From: UBA4055 sp036721445
GTDB taxonomy: Bacteria; UBA4055
Assembly (NCBI GenBank): GCA_036721445.1
Contig: DAIMKZ010000030.1
Span: forward strand, 1-23,786
DNA length: 23,786 bases
Reading direction: 5' to 3'
The notes under the pieces are model-generated. The model searched no databases and had not been told where the DNA came from. It saw only the letters and a list, made by a program, of their open reading frames with translations. Below are positions 1-8,126 of this stretch, one piece after another; positions within the stretch are counted from its first letter, which is position 1, and every line of letters starts with the position of its first letter. A program made the position numbers and the translations under genes.

Positions 1-35
1 TTCTAAAAAGAAATAATCTTGTTTCTTCAGGATTC

Positions 36-65
36 AAAAAGGGAAGGAGACTTCCCTTTTTTTAT
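36..65 (+). terminator. Rho-independent terminator of an upstream unit
   Basis: An 11-base arm (36-46) pairs with 51-61 around a GAGA tetraloop, and the right arm runs into a T tract. It ends whatever transcript enters from the left and separates it from the lipid kinase gene. The hairpin is seen directly; its function is inferred from form. Confidence 0.85.
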
Positions 66-95
66 TTCTTAAAATCAAAATAATGTTTATATTTC
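65..95 (+). promoter_or_regulatory. Possible Bacteroidota-type promoter for the lipid kinase-sppA-rex unit
   Basis: TATATTTC (88-95) matches the TAnnTTTG -7 element except at the last base, and TTT (65-67) sits exactly 20 bases upstream where TTG is expected. The spacing equals that at two better sites in this window. If real, transcription would start near 100-102, almost at the ATG, giving a very short or absent leader. That fits the lack of a Shine-Dalgarno site here. Confidence 0.3.
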
Positions 96-101
96 AACCT
101 T

Positions 102-959
102 ATGCTATATCTAGTTTATAATAAATATTCCGGTGCGTATTCTTCGAAAAGAATATCTTCACTCGAAAGAGCAGCGCAGAATGAATTCTCTGAGTACACG
201 CTGAGAGAGACAGTAATTTACGGAAACAGTGTGTCAGCTGATATCGATCCCGGCGAGATAAGAACGGGTGATATTATCGCAGCCGCCGGCGGTGACGGGA
301 CGGTTAACGCGTGCCTTCAGTTCATTCACGATAATTCTCTGCAGGAGCGTACGGTCCTTGGAATAATACCTCTTGGGACAGGGAATAATATGGTCGGATC
401 TCTCAAGCTGCCGAAATCTGTTAGCGGTGCTTTAAAAGTGTTGAAGAACAGAAAAACTGAGCATATAAGTTACGGAGTCCTAAACGGTTCGAAGGTGTTT
501 TTCAACTGCAGCATAGGTTTTAGTTCATTCGTTCTGAAGAATAGAAAGACCAATTCTATCGCCGGTTATTTTTATGACAGCGCGAGACTGATGCCGTCTT
601 ATAAACCCTGCAGGATCGAACTCGAGGATAGGAAAATGGATCTTTTCGCGGGATTTTTCATCAACACTAAAGTATATATGTCCAAGTTCAGATTTTTAAA
701 GGCAAACAATTCAGACAAAGGTTTGAAATTTTTCTATATCGAGGGAGCAAACTTTATTACAGGCCTGACTGATACTCTGAAAGCTTTCACCGGTATAAAA
801 GAATATAAAACTATGGAAAGAAACGGATTTAAGTTTGATCTGCCTGAAAATCATGATATAGAACTCGACGGGGATATTTACGAAACAGGGTTAAATAAAA
901 GAACAATTTCACTTGAGAACGGTTCAACTGTAAAAATAATTACTAACGGAGATATATAA
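102..959 (+). CDS. Diacylglycerol kinase family lipid kinase (YegS/DgkB-like)
   Basis: A 285-residue protein of the DAGK catalytic family, which phosphorylates diacylglycerol, sphingoid bases or related lipids with ATP at the inner membrane face. The nucleotide-binding signature GGDGT is at residues 63-67, and a second conserved block PLGTGNN at 90-96 is typical of the family. Length is normal for the bacterial form (about 290-300). The C-terminal half is a beta-rich domain ending in an ELDGD segment, as in YegS and DgkB. No Shine-Dalgarno site is visible before the ATG. The stop codon directly abuts the start of sppA, so the two are probably cotranscribed. The exact lipid substrate cannot be read from the sequence; phospholipid recycling or lipid modification are both possible. 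Confidence 0.87.
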   Translation: MLYLVYNKYSGAYSSKRISSLERAAQNEFSEYTLRETVIYGNSVSADIDPGEIRTGDIIAAAGGDGTVNACLQFIHDNSLQERTVLGIIPLGTGNNMVGSLKLPKSVSGALKVLKNRKTEHISYGVLNGSKVFFNCSIGFSSFVLKNRKTNSIAGYFYDSARLMPSYKPCRIELEDRKMDLFAGFFINTKVYMSKFRFLKANNSDKGLKFFYIEGANFITGLTDTLKAFTGIKEYKTMERNGFKFDLPENHDIELDGDIYETGLNKRTISLENGSTVKIITNGDI

Positions 960-3353
960 ATGAAAAAGTTATTTACGGCATCATTACTTTTAATCTTCGC
1001 GCTGTCTTTCAGCCAGAAACTGGGTTTCAGGGGAATAGCATCGGAGAATTCAGGCCTTAAAATGTTCCTTAATCCTTCACTTTTGGGGTATGAACCGTGC
1101 GGCAGGATATTTACTTTCGATGAAACGGATGGTGATGAGCAGATAGGGCAAGGTATCGGTCTGAATCTGGGAACTCTGGGTTTTTCCTACTATAAAACGG
1201 ATGATATGGAATATTACACTTTTGCTTCAGGTTCGGAAATCATTCCGGGATATTACACAGGCAGTTCTCTCAGATGGTTTTCCGGGAGCGTTCTTGATCC
1301 TGAATACGATATGTCGATCACAATTAGGCCGCTTAAATATTTTTCTCTTGCAGCCAATGTTCAGAATATATTTGAAACTAACAAGGGTGAAATATACACT
1401 ACTGCAGGGCTTGCTCTCAGGCCGTTCGGGAACAATACACTTACTCTCGAAGGAGACTTGTTCTTTGTCAGGGATAAAATAAGTGATTCTTTTTATACTG
1501 CAGGTATCTCTACCGAAATTATTGACGGACTTAACTTAAGCGCAGGTTATACTGCTCAGCTCAACAATGAAGATTTCGATCCTGTTTATGAAGCGGGAAT
1601 ATCTCTTTCATTAGGAAAAATGAATTTTGGCACAAGGGCATTTCAGTATGATGACGGAAACAGCTATATAAATTACTTCGGGATCGGGAATATAAATCCT
1701 CCAGCCCTTTTCAGCAGGAAGAACACGAAGATAGTTGAAATTGAGCTTGAAGGTGAATATAAGGAAGAAGTTCCTAAAGGATTCCTTACGAACATTTTCG
1801 GTAACGGCGGTAAAAGTGCTAGGGGGCTGATTACTCAGATCAACAGCCTGAAAGACGACAAAACAGTCGCCGGGATCCTGATCAAAAGCAAAGATTATAC
1901 GATGACCTTTTCCAACAGGGAAGAGCTTCGGAATGCGCTCCAGGATTTTAAAGCTTCAGGAAAAAAGATATATTCTTATTTCGTTTCAGCTTCTCAGTCA
2001 AGTTATTATCTGCTTTCAGTATCGGATAAGATCTACATGTACCCGGAAGGCGATCTTGAGCTTCAGGGACTCGGAGCCGAGTTGATGTTTTTCAAGGGCA
2101 TTCTGGACAAACTGGGCGTAAAAATGCAGGCTATAAGACACGGCAAGTTCAAAAGTGCGGTAGAGCCTTTCACTCAGGAATATGCCAGCGAAGCAAACCT
2201 TGAGCAGATGGATACTTTCCTTACAAGGCTTGACGACCATTTTAAAGCTTCGATCGCATCGGGAAGGAATATGACTGTTGGTGGTCTGAACGGTCTTATG
2301 AACACAATACCTTACTATACCGGCAAGTCAGCGCTGGATAATAAACTTGTTGATGAACTCATAATAGAGAACAAACTCAAGAAAGCTGTAAGAAAAGAGC
2401 TTAATGATAAACCGCGCATAGTCAGCTCAAAGGAATATTTTACTTTTAAAGAAGAAAGCCCGCAGTGGGACGGTGTTTTTGACAGGCAGATAGCTATCGT
2501 TTACGCCACAGGTTCGATAATGACCGGTAAAAGCTCGGGAGGGGGGCTGCTTTCAGGCGACAGAATGGGAAGCGATACGACCGTAGAGCTTATCAGGAAA
2601 GCAAGAAAAGATCCAAATGTAAAAGGAATCGTTTTCAGGGTCGATTCGGGCGGCGGAAGCGGACTTGCGTCAGATCTGATCCTGACCGAGCTCAAGCTGG
2701 CTCAGGAAGAGGATAAAAAACCTGTGATCATTTCCATGGGGAGCATGGCAGCTTCAGGCGGATACTGGATATCCTGTTACGGAGACAGGATATTTGCCGA
2801 CAAGACCACTCTTACCGGTTCGATCGGGGTCTTCGCGCTGATACCGTCCGTCGACAGCCTCTCAACAATGCTCGGGATCAACACTCAGAAGATAAAAAAG
2901 AACAAGTTCGCAGTTCAGTCAATGTTCAAGGACCTGAACAAAGACGAGACCGATTTCCTTCAGATGCACATAGACGGATTCTACAAAGGTTTCGTCGAAA
3001 AAGTCGCTGAAGCAAGAAAGAAATCTTTTGAGGATATCGATAAAATAGCGGAAGGAAGAGTATGGGCGGGAGAGGATGCTCTGGAACTTGGTCTTATAGA
3101 CGAGATTGGTGACCTGAACGACGCGCTGAATTACGCAGCTAAAAAGGCAGATGTGGATCTTGAGCACGGCAATTCCGTAAAAGAGTTCACGAAGCACAGC
3201 GAATTCTCATTCAGCGATAACCTGCTTAAAATATTTGCGGACAAACTAGACATTGAAGCGCTTGAGAAACTACGCGGCAGCGACTTATACCAGCTGCTGT
3301 CTTCCGATGAAAAAGTACTGATGATGCTTCCTTATAAAATCGAAATAAAATAA
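960..3353 (+). CDS. sppA: SppA-type signal peptide peptidase (S49) with N-terminal beta-barrel-like domain
   Basis: A 797-residue serine protease of family S49, duplicated 67K form. The general-base lysine is Lys398 (HGKFKSAVEPF) and the nucleophile Ser599 (MAASGGYW). The 201-residue gap matches the 200 between Lys209 and Ser409 of E. coli SppA. E. coli SppA is 618 residues with an N-terminal membrane anchor. Here residues 1-18 look like a cleavable signal peptide, followed by about 225 residues (20-245) of short alternating, aromatic-rich beta strands like an outer-membrane barrel, and only then the S49 domain from about 255. The extra domain suggests an envelope protease attached to or inserted in the outer membrane, which is inferred. 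GGAG lies 8-11 bases before the ATG. It starts right at the lipid kinase stop and is followed after 13 bases by rex. Confidence 0.9.
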   Translation: MKKLFTASLLLIFALSFSQKLGFRGIASENSGLKMFLNPSLLGYEPCGRIFTFDETDGDEQIGQGIGLNLGTLGFSYYKTDDMEYYTFASGSEIIPGYYTGSSLRWFSGSVLDPEYDMSITIRPLKYFSLAANVQNIFETNKGEIYTTAGLALRPFGNNTLTLEGDLFFVRDKISDSFYTAGISTEIIDGLNLSAGYTAQLNNEDFDPVYEAGISLSLGKMNFGTRAFQYDDGNSYINYFGIGNINPPALFSRKNTKIVEIELEGEYKEEVPKGFLTNIFGNGGKSARGLITQINSLKDDKTVAGILIKSKDYTMTFSNREELRNALQDFKASGKKIYSYFVSASQSSYYLLSVSDKIYMYPEGDLELQGLGAELMFFKGILDKLGVKMQAIRHGKFKSAVEPFTQEYASEANLEQMDTFLTRLDDHFKASIASGRNMTVGGLNGLMNTIPYYTGKSALDNKLVDELIIENKLKKAVRKELNDKPRIVSSKEYFTFKEESPQWDGVFDRQIAIVYATGSIMTGKSSGGGLLSGDRMGSDTTVELIRKARKDPNVKGIVFRVDSGGGSGLASDLILTELKLAQEEDKKPVIISMGSMAASGGYWISCYGDRIFADKTTLTGSIGVFALIPSVDSLSTMLGINTQKIKKNKFAVQSMFKDLNKDETDFLQMHIDGFYKGFVEKVAEARKKSFEDIDKIAEGRVWAGEDALELGLIDEIGDLNDALNYAAKKADVDLEHGNSVKEFTKHSEFSFSDNLLKIFADKLDIEALEKLRGSDLYQLLSSDEKVLMMLPYKIEIK

Positions 3354-3366
3354 GTACGGTAAGTTC

Positions 3367-3981
3367 ATGGTAATTAAAATATCAGAGAAAAAGATAGAGA
3401 GGTTAAGCCTTTACAGAAGAAGGCTTTATGTAGAGCAGAAAAGCAGTGATTTTATTTTCTCGCACGACCTGGCCAAAATAGCCAATTCGAACGCGGCTCA
3501 GGTCAGAAGAGATCTGATGTCTGTAGGATATGCAGGATCATCAAAAAAAGGCTACAACATTAAGCTCCTCATAAAACATATTTCAGATTTTCTGGACCCG
3601 GACTTCAGAGAGAATGTAGTTATTGTTGGAGCAGGAAACCTTGGACGAGCTCTTTTAACTTTCTTTAAGAACAGGCAGGCAAAATTATGCCTCGTTGCCG
3701 CTTTTGACACCGATCCGAAAAAGATAGGAAGGGACATTGGAGGTACAAAATGCTATCACACAGATGATCTGGCCTCAGTGATCAGAGAAAGGAAAGTGAA
3801 AATAGGTGTAATAAGCACAAATGAGAGCGCAACGGAAGAAATAGCCGAGAAGATGGTTTCAGCGGGAATCAGGTCGATAATAAATTTCACATGCATTCCT
3901 GTCAGACATTTCGACGGGGTGCATGTAGAGCAGGTAGATATAACAGCGTCATTTGAAAAAGCAGCATTTTTTACGAAATGA
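3367..3981 (+). CDS. rex: Redox-sensing transcriptional repressor Rex
   Basis: A 204-residue Rex homologue, close to the usual 205-215. Residues about 10-65 form the winged-helix DNA-binding domain (HDLAKIANSNAAQVRRDLM, then a GYAG turn). Residues 83 on form a Rossmann fold with the NAD(H)-binding GAGNLGRAL at 88-96. The C-terminal segment with IINFTCIPV and the final DITASFEKAAFF is the helix swapped between monomers. Rex represses fermentation and respiration genes and releases DNA when NADH rises. It lies 13 bases after sppA with only a weak ribosome site, so expression probably depends on readthrough or coupling. No clear Rex operator (TTGTGA-type inverted repeat) was seen in the intergenic regions of this window, so its targets are likely elsewhere. 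Confidence 0.93.
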   Translation: MVIKISEKKIERLSLYRRRLYVEQKSSDFIFSHDLAKIANSNAAQVRRDLMSVGYAGSSKKGYNIKLLIKHISDFLDPDFRENVVIVGAGNLGRALLTFFKNRQAKLCLVAAFDTDPKKIGRDIGGTKCYHTDDLASVIRERKVKIGVISTNESATEEIAEKMVSAGIRSIINFTCIPVRHFDGVHVEQVDITASFEKAAFFTK

Positions 3982-4025
3982 GCGGAGAAGAAAAATCATT
4001 GCATAAACTGATAAAAAAGCGGATA

Positions 4026-4045
4026 TTATAAATGTAACTTTATAA
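4026..4045 (+). promoter_or_regulatory. AT-rich inverted repeat over a possible -7 element before dapH
   Basis: TTATAAA (4026-4032) and TTTATAA (4039-4045) are perfect 7-base inverted arms with a 6-base spacer. Inside lies TAACTTTA (4035-4042), matching TAnnTTTA. No TTG is found at the 20-21 base spacing upstream, so the promoter reading is weak. The repeat is all A/T and could be chance. Confidence 0.25.
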
Positions 4046-4054
4046 GGTTTTATT

Positions 4055-4753
4055 ATGGACACTCAGGCACTTATAGATATGATCAGCAATTCAAAAAAAG
4101 TAACTCCGGTCGAGGCTTTCATTAAGGGAGATCTTAAAGGAATTAATTTTGAAGGCGTCAGATATTTCGGCAATGATGAATTCGGCACGGTCTTCGGTGA
4201 CTGGAAAGCTGTTGAAAATATACTTGACTCGAACAGGGATAAGATAAAGGATCATTACATAAAATCGGACAGAAGAAATTCAGCCATACCCATGCTGGAC
4301 ATTAAAGCTCTCAACTGCAGGATCGAACCCGGGGCGTACATAAGGGAGACCGCGGAGATTGGCAATAACTGCGTCATCATGATGGGAGCAGTGATAAATC
4401 TCGGAGCGGTCATCGGCGACGGAACTCTTCTTGACATGAATGTCGTTATAGGCGGAAGAGTTATTGTAGGCAAGCACTGTCATATCGGTGCCGGAGCCGT
4501 TCTTGCAGGCGTTATCGAACCGCCTTCCGCAAAGCCTGTCGTCATCGGCGACGATGTCATGATAGGAGCCAACGCGGTCGTGCTTGAAGGCGTGCAGATC
4601 GGAGACAGAGCCGTGATCGCGGCCGGAGCGGTCGTTACGCAGGACGTGCCCGCGGATATGGTGGCGGCAGGAGCGCCCGCAAGGACCATCAAGGAACGGG
4701 ATAATAAAACAAATTCCAAAACCGCCTTCGTGGATTCACTGAGGCAGTTGTAA
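4055..4753 (+). CDS. dapH: 2,3,4,5-tetrahydropyridine-2,6-dicarboxylate N-acetyltransferase
   Basis: A 232-residue acyltransferase that acetylates tetrahydrodipicolinate with acetyl-CoA, the first step of the acetylase branch to meso-diaminopimelate and lysine in the cytoplasm. Residues 1-85 form the short alpha-helical N-terminal domain typical of DapH (DAPH_N). From about 98 to 205 there are left-handed beta-helix hexapeptide repeats (IGNNCVI, IGDGTLL, VGKHCHIGAGAVL, IGDDVMIGANAVV, IGDRAVIAAGAVV). The tail has the family's VAAGAPART segment. Length fits DapH (about 235) rather than DapD (about 275). An AAGG site precedes the ATG by eight bases. It is the first gene of a unit with two peptidases that share its direction; a link through amino-acid supply is only inferred. 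No other dap gene is in the window. Confidence 0.9.
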   Translation: MDTQALIDMISNSKKVTPVEAFIKGDLKGINFEGVRYFGNDEFGTVFGDWKAVENILDSNRDKIKDHYIKSDRRNSAIPMLDIKALNCRIEPGAYIRETAEIGNNCVIMMGAVINLGAVIGDGTLLDMNVVIGGRVIVGKHCHIGAGAVLAGVIEPPSAKPVVIGDDVMIGANAVVLEGVQIGDRAVIAAGAVVTQDVPADMVAAGAPARTIKERDNKTNSKTAFVDSLRQL

Positions 4754-4763
4754 GGAGCACATT

Positions 4764-6425
4764 ATGAAAAGAACCGCATTGATAACAATTATCATTTTTT
4801 CCTCGCTGATTTACGGATATGTACCTGAATATCAGTATGCTGAAGTCAAAGTCAGTACGAATGACGATCTAAAGTTCCTTATAGCGAACAATATAGATAT
4901 TGACAGGACGAGCTTCGGACAGAACGGGAGCCTGACTGACGGTAAAGTCACGGTCTATGTGACTGAAGAGCAGTTCAGCATGATATCTGATAAGGGGTTG
5001 CCGGCAAAGTGGACACCGCTTGAAATTACAAAAGCCGGATACAGATATAATGAGGCTATCGGAGACTCGATGCTGATCTGGCAGAACAGATATCCTTCTA
5101 TTTGTAAAAGGCTTCAGATAGGCACATCTGTGCAGGGGAGACCGCTGTGGGTGCTTAAGATCACCGATAATATTGATGTCGAGGAAGCGGAACCCGAAGT
5201 AAAATTTATTTCCACTATGCACGGGGACGAGGTTACAGGTATGGAGATGGAGATGTTCTTCATAGAGAATATACTCAAAGGTTATGCGGCGGAAAATGAT
5301 ACCATGAAGTTCATAGTTGATAACACCGAGCTTTATGTGATGCCTTTAATGAATCCCGACGGAATGGCCAATAGCACAAGGTATAATGCCAGCGGCTACG
5401 ACCTGAACAGGAATTTCCCGGAAGGCACTTATTACGAAGACGACTCTGTTAACTCAAGGATCCTGCCGGAGATACAGGCGATGATCAATTTTACATCCCA
5501 GCATAATTTTATCCTTTCTACAAATTATCACGGCGGTGCGCTGGTGGCAAACTACCTTTACGACAAGGATTTTGGAGTGCCTAATTATGGTTATGCGGCG
5601 TGTCCCGACGATCCGCATGTAACATGGTTGGCGTACAATTATTCAAAAAGGAACCCTCCGATGTTCGCAAGCCCATATTTTACTGACGGAATTACCAACG
5701 GATGCGCATGGTACACGATCGACGGCGGTATGCAGGACTGGAATTACAGGTATCACAACGTTATCGAGACAACGCTTGAGATAAGCAGCACAAAATGGCC
5801 GAGTTATTCCGCTATACCGGGATTCTGGGCCGACAACAGAGAGTCGATGTTCTGGTATATTTCGGCAGTTCACAAAGGTATTTACGGAACAGTTACGGAC
5901 GCGGCAACGGGCGAACCTCTGAACGCAACGATAGAGATCGAAGGTATAGACAAACAGTATTTTACTGATCCGGACCTCGGTGACTATTACAGACTGCTCA
6001 AACCCGGCACATACACTATAACAGTTTCGGCGGATGATTATTTTCCGCAGACAATAGAGAACATAACCGTAACGGACGACACCGGCGTGTTCAAAGAGGC
6101 AACTGAAGTCAATGTTCAGCTTCTGACATGCGTGGGAATTAATGATGATGATCCGATACCTGAAGGGATAACGCTTGAGCAGAATTACCCGAACCCGTTC
6201 AATCCGTCAACGGAGATCATCTATAATGTGGATAAAGAAACGGAGCTTTCGCTTTCTGTTTACGATCATAAAGGAAATATAGTAAAGGAATACGCTTCAG
6301 AAAAATATGCTCCGGGCAGGCATAAGGTGGAGTTTAACGGAGAGGGCCTTTCGTCCGGAGTTTATTATTACATCCTCAGAAATGCTTCAGGCAGTATGTC
6401 AGGAAAAATGTTAATGTTAAAATAA
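4764..6425 (+). CDS. Secreted M14 zinc carboxypeptidase with type IX sorting domain
   Basis: A 553-residue exported peptidase. Residues 1-18 are a signal peptide. The M14 catalytic domain spans about 95-370: zinc ligands His153 and Glu156 (HGDE) and His256 (NYHGG), substrate-binding LNRNFP, and probable catalytic Glu339 in TTLEIS. Residues about 372-455 form a carboxypeptidase regulatory-like beta sandwich (YGTVTDAATGEPL). Residues 471-553 are a type A C-terminal sorting domain (NYPNPFNPSTEI at its start, a SGVYYYIL segment near its end). Such a domain sends proteins through the type IX system to the cell surface or medium. It should trim C-terminal residues from extracellular peptides; specificity is not predictable here. 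AAGGAG overlaps the dapH stop at the right distance from the ATG, and the next gene follows after 13 bases. Confidence 0.92.
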   Translation: MKRTALITIIIFSSLIYGYVPEYQYAEVKVSTNDDLKFLIANNIDIDRTSFGQNGSLTDGKVTVYVTEEQFSMISDKGLPAKWTPLEITKAGYRYNEAIGDSMLIWQNRYPSICKRLQIGTSVQGRPLWVLKITDNIDVEEAEPEVKFISTMHGDEVTGMEMEMFFIENILKGYAAENDTMKFIVDNTELYVMPLMNPDGMANSTRYNASGYDLNRNFPEGTYYEDDSVNSRILPEIQAMINFTSQHNFILSTNYHGGALVANYLYDKDFGVPNYGYAACPDDPHVTWLAYNYSKRNPPMFASPYFTDGITNGCAWYTIDGGMQDWNYRYHNVIETTLEISSTKWPSYSAIPGFWADNRESMFWYISAVHKGIYGTVTDAATGEPLNATIEIEGIDKQYFTDPDLGDYYRLLKPGTYTITVSADDYFPQTIENITVTDDTGVFKEATEVNVQLLTCVGINDDDPIPEGITLEQNYPNPFNPSTEIIYNVDKETELSLSVYDHKGNIVKEYASEKYAPGRHKVEFNGEGLSSGVYYYILRNASGSMSGKMLMLK

Positions 6426-6438
6426 ATCTGGAAAAGTC

Positions 6439-7725
6439 ATGAGTAAAAAAGATACGGAAAAATTCGCGAAAGAACTGAACTCTTTCATTGATGCTTCACA
6501 AACTGCATCACACTGCGTGATACAGGCAGAAAACATGCTCAAAGCAAAAGGGTTTAAAAGAGTTTATGAAAAAGACGCATGGAACTTAAAAAAGGGTGAT
6601 AGATTTTACCTGATCAGGCACGAGTCTGCGCTTATTGCAGGTGTCATGGGCAAAAAATCTCCGGAGATATCAGGGTTCAGGATCATCGGATCTCATACCG
6701 ATTCACCGTCGCTCAAGCTCAAACCTTCTTCGGTAATTGTCAAAGAAGGATACATTCAGCTTTCAGTCGAGGTTTACGGAGGACCGATCTTCGCAAGCTG
6801 GACGGACAGGGAACTTTCTCTTGCGGGTAAAGCCGTCGTCAGAAAAGGTAAAGAATATCAGATATTGCTTGTAGATCTTGAAAAGCCGATGCTTATGATA
6901 CCTCAGCTGGCGATCCACTACAACAGGGATGTAAATACTGCATATAACCTTAATCCTCAGGAACATCTCGTTCCGGTCATGGGGCTGACGGACAAACCCG
7001 TCGATGATCAGCTTATCAAAAACCATATAGCCAAAAAGCTCAAACTGAAAGCCGAAGATATAGTCAATTACGATCTAGAACTCTATCCCGTTCAGAAAGG
7101 CGTAGTCTGGGGAGAGAAAAATGAGTTCCTATCAAATAAGGGCATAGACAACAAGTCAATGGCCCATGCATCGATAATTGCGCTGACAGAGACATCAGCT
7201 TCAGATGCTACAATAATAGCCGCGCTGTACGACAATGAAGAAGTCGGATCTTCCACTACAAACGGCGGAAAATCATCGCTTACCGAAGACATACTCGAAA
7301 GGCTCTGCGGTTTTGACAGACAGAAATACAAAAGAGCAGTATCAGTATCTTTCTACCTGAGCGCAGACGGTGCTCACGCGATGCATCCCAACTATGCGGC
7401 AAAATTCGACAGTCTCAATAAAGTGTTTCTGAACAAAGGGCCTGTCATAAAGATAAACGCAAATACAAATTATGCTACGACAGCCGAAACTTCCGCAGTG
7501 TTCGAAATGATATGTCAGGCAAAGAAAATACCGTATCAGAAGTTCGTCAACAGGGCAGATGTGCGCGGGGGAGGGACAATAGGCTCGATGATAGCTTCCA
7601 ATCTCGGAATAAGGACTGTCGATGCGGGTAACGCGATGCTTGCGATGCATTCCACAAGGGAGACCGCAGGAGTTGAAGATCACTGGTATATGAAAGAAGC
7701 CATGAAAGGCTTTCTGGAGTACTAA
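6439..7725 (+). CDS. apeB: M18 family aspartyl aminopeptidase
   Basis: A 428-residue cytoplasmic metallo-aminopeptidase of family M18, normal length (about 430). It forms large complexes and removes N-terminal acidic or other residues from peptides. Visible metal and catalytic motifs: HTDSPSLKLKP with His86, VEVYGGPIFASW at about 110, DNEEVGS at 265-271 (Glu267/Glu268), SADGAHAMHPN at about 310, and the C-terminal HSTRE with metal-ligand His404. Together with the upstream secreted carboxypeptidase it could complete use of imported peptides, which is inferred from position. The ribosome site (GGAAA) is weak. A strong terminator begins just after the stop. Confidence 0.93.
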   Translation: MSKKDTEKFAKELNSFIDASQTASHCVIQAENMLKAKGFKRVYEKDAWNLKKGDRFYLIRHESALIAGVMGKKSPEISGFRIIGSHTDSPSLKLKPSSVIVKEGYIQLSVEVYGGPIFASWTDRELSLAGKAVVRKGKEYQILLVDLEKPMLMIPQLAIHYNRDVNTAYNLNPQEHLVPVMGLTDKPVDDQLIKNHIAKKLKLKAEDIVNYDLELYPVQKGVVWGEKNEFLSNKGIDNKSMAHASIIALTETSASDATIIAALYDNEEVGSSTTNGGKSSLTEDILERLCGFDRQKYKRAVSVSFYLSADGAHAMHPNYAAKFDSLNKVFLNKGPVIKINANTNYATTAETSAVFEMICQAKKIPYQKFVNRADVRGGGTIGSMIASNLGIRTVDAGNAMLAMHSTRETAGVEDHWYMKEAMKGFLEY

Positions 7726-7729
7726 AGTT

Positions 7730-7756
7730 AAGGGCGGTTTTTTACCGCCCTTTTTT
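7730..7756 (+). terminator. Rho-independent terminator after the M18 peptidase
   Basis: Stem GGGCGGT (7732-7738) pairs with ACCGCCC (7744-7750) across a T-rich loop and is followed by six T. The flanking A bases before the stem make it partly usable in the reverse direction. It closes the dapH-M14-M18 unit. Confidence 0.92.
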
Positions 7757-7800
7757 ATTACATTCATTAAAGATAGCAATATATCACTGACGGTTATTTA

Positions 7801-7842
7801 CAGTTTAACAAACTGGATTTCACCCAAAAAAAATTGTATATT
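7801..7842 (+). promoter_or_regulatory. Inverted repeat and possible promoter before the small membrane protein
   Basis: CAGTTT-AAC-AAACTG (7801-7815) is a perfect 6-base inverted repeat. TATATTAC (7837-7842 for its first six bases) is a partial -7 match lying 20 bases after TGG (7814-7816). This could be an operator next to a promoter; each element alone is weak. Confidence 0.25.
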
Positions 7843-7866
7843 ACTATATAAAACAGGAGGTTTATC

Positions 7867-8112
7867 ATGGATATCCAAATGTTAAAAGAATTTTTCATGT
7901 GGTGTTCGATTATCAGCGTTTCTGTTATGGTGTTCTGGACTCTGGTCTTCATGGCGATTCCGGATCTAGTGTATAAAAGTCAGAAATGGGTGTTCCCTAA
8001 GATGACAAGAGATAATTTTGATCTCATCATATACTGTTATATAGGGATATTCAAGATATTTTTTATTGTCTTTAATCTTATACCTTTTCTGGTCCTGCTT
8101 ATTATCACCTGA
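7867..8112 (+). CDS. Small two-helix membrane protein (DUF6868-like)
   Basis: An 81-residue inner-membrane protein with two hydrophobic segments, about residues 12-34 and 53-80. Between them is a basic loop with KSQKWVFPKMTR. The pattern (short N-terminus, LKEFFMWCS, long first helix, a loop with aromatic residues, last helix with FNLIPFL) recalls the small DUF6868 family; that match is from memory and unproven. No function is known for it. A near-perfect AGGAGG site (7855-7860) lies six bases before the ATG, which makes this a real gene despite its size. It is monocistronic: a terminator lies upstream, and the next gene converges on it with only 14 bases between. Confidence 0.8.
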   Translation: MDIQMLKEFFMWCSIISVSVMVFWTLVFMAIPDLVYKSQKWVFPKMTRDNFDLIIYCYIGIFKIFFIVFNLIPFLVLLIIT

Positions 8113-8126
8113 ACAAAATTATGATC

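Noticed and set aside
3999..4029. TTGCAT ... TATTAT as a sigma-70 promoter before dapH
   Set aside because: The spacer is 19 bases and other promoters in the window follow the TTG / TAnnTTTG form, so the match is likely chance in A/T-rich sequence.
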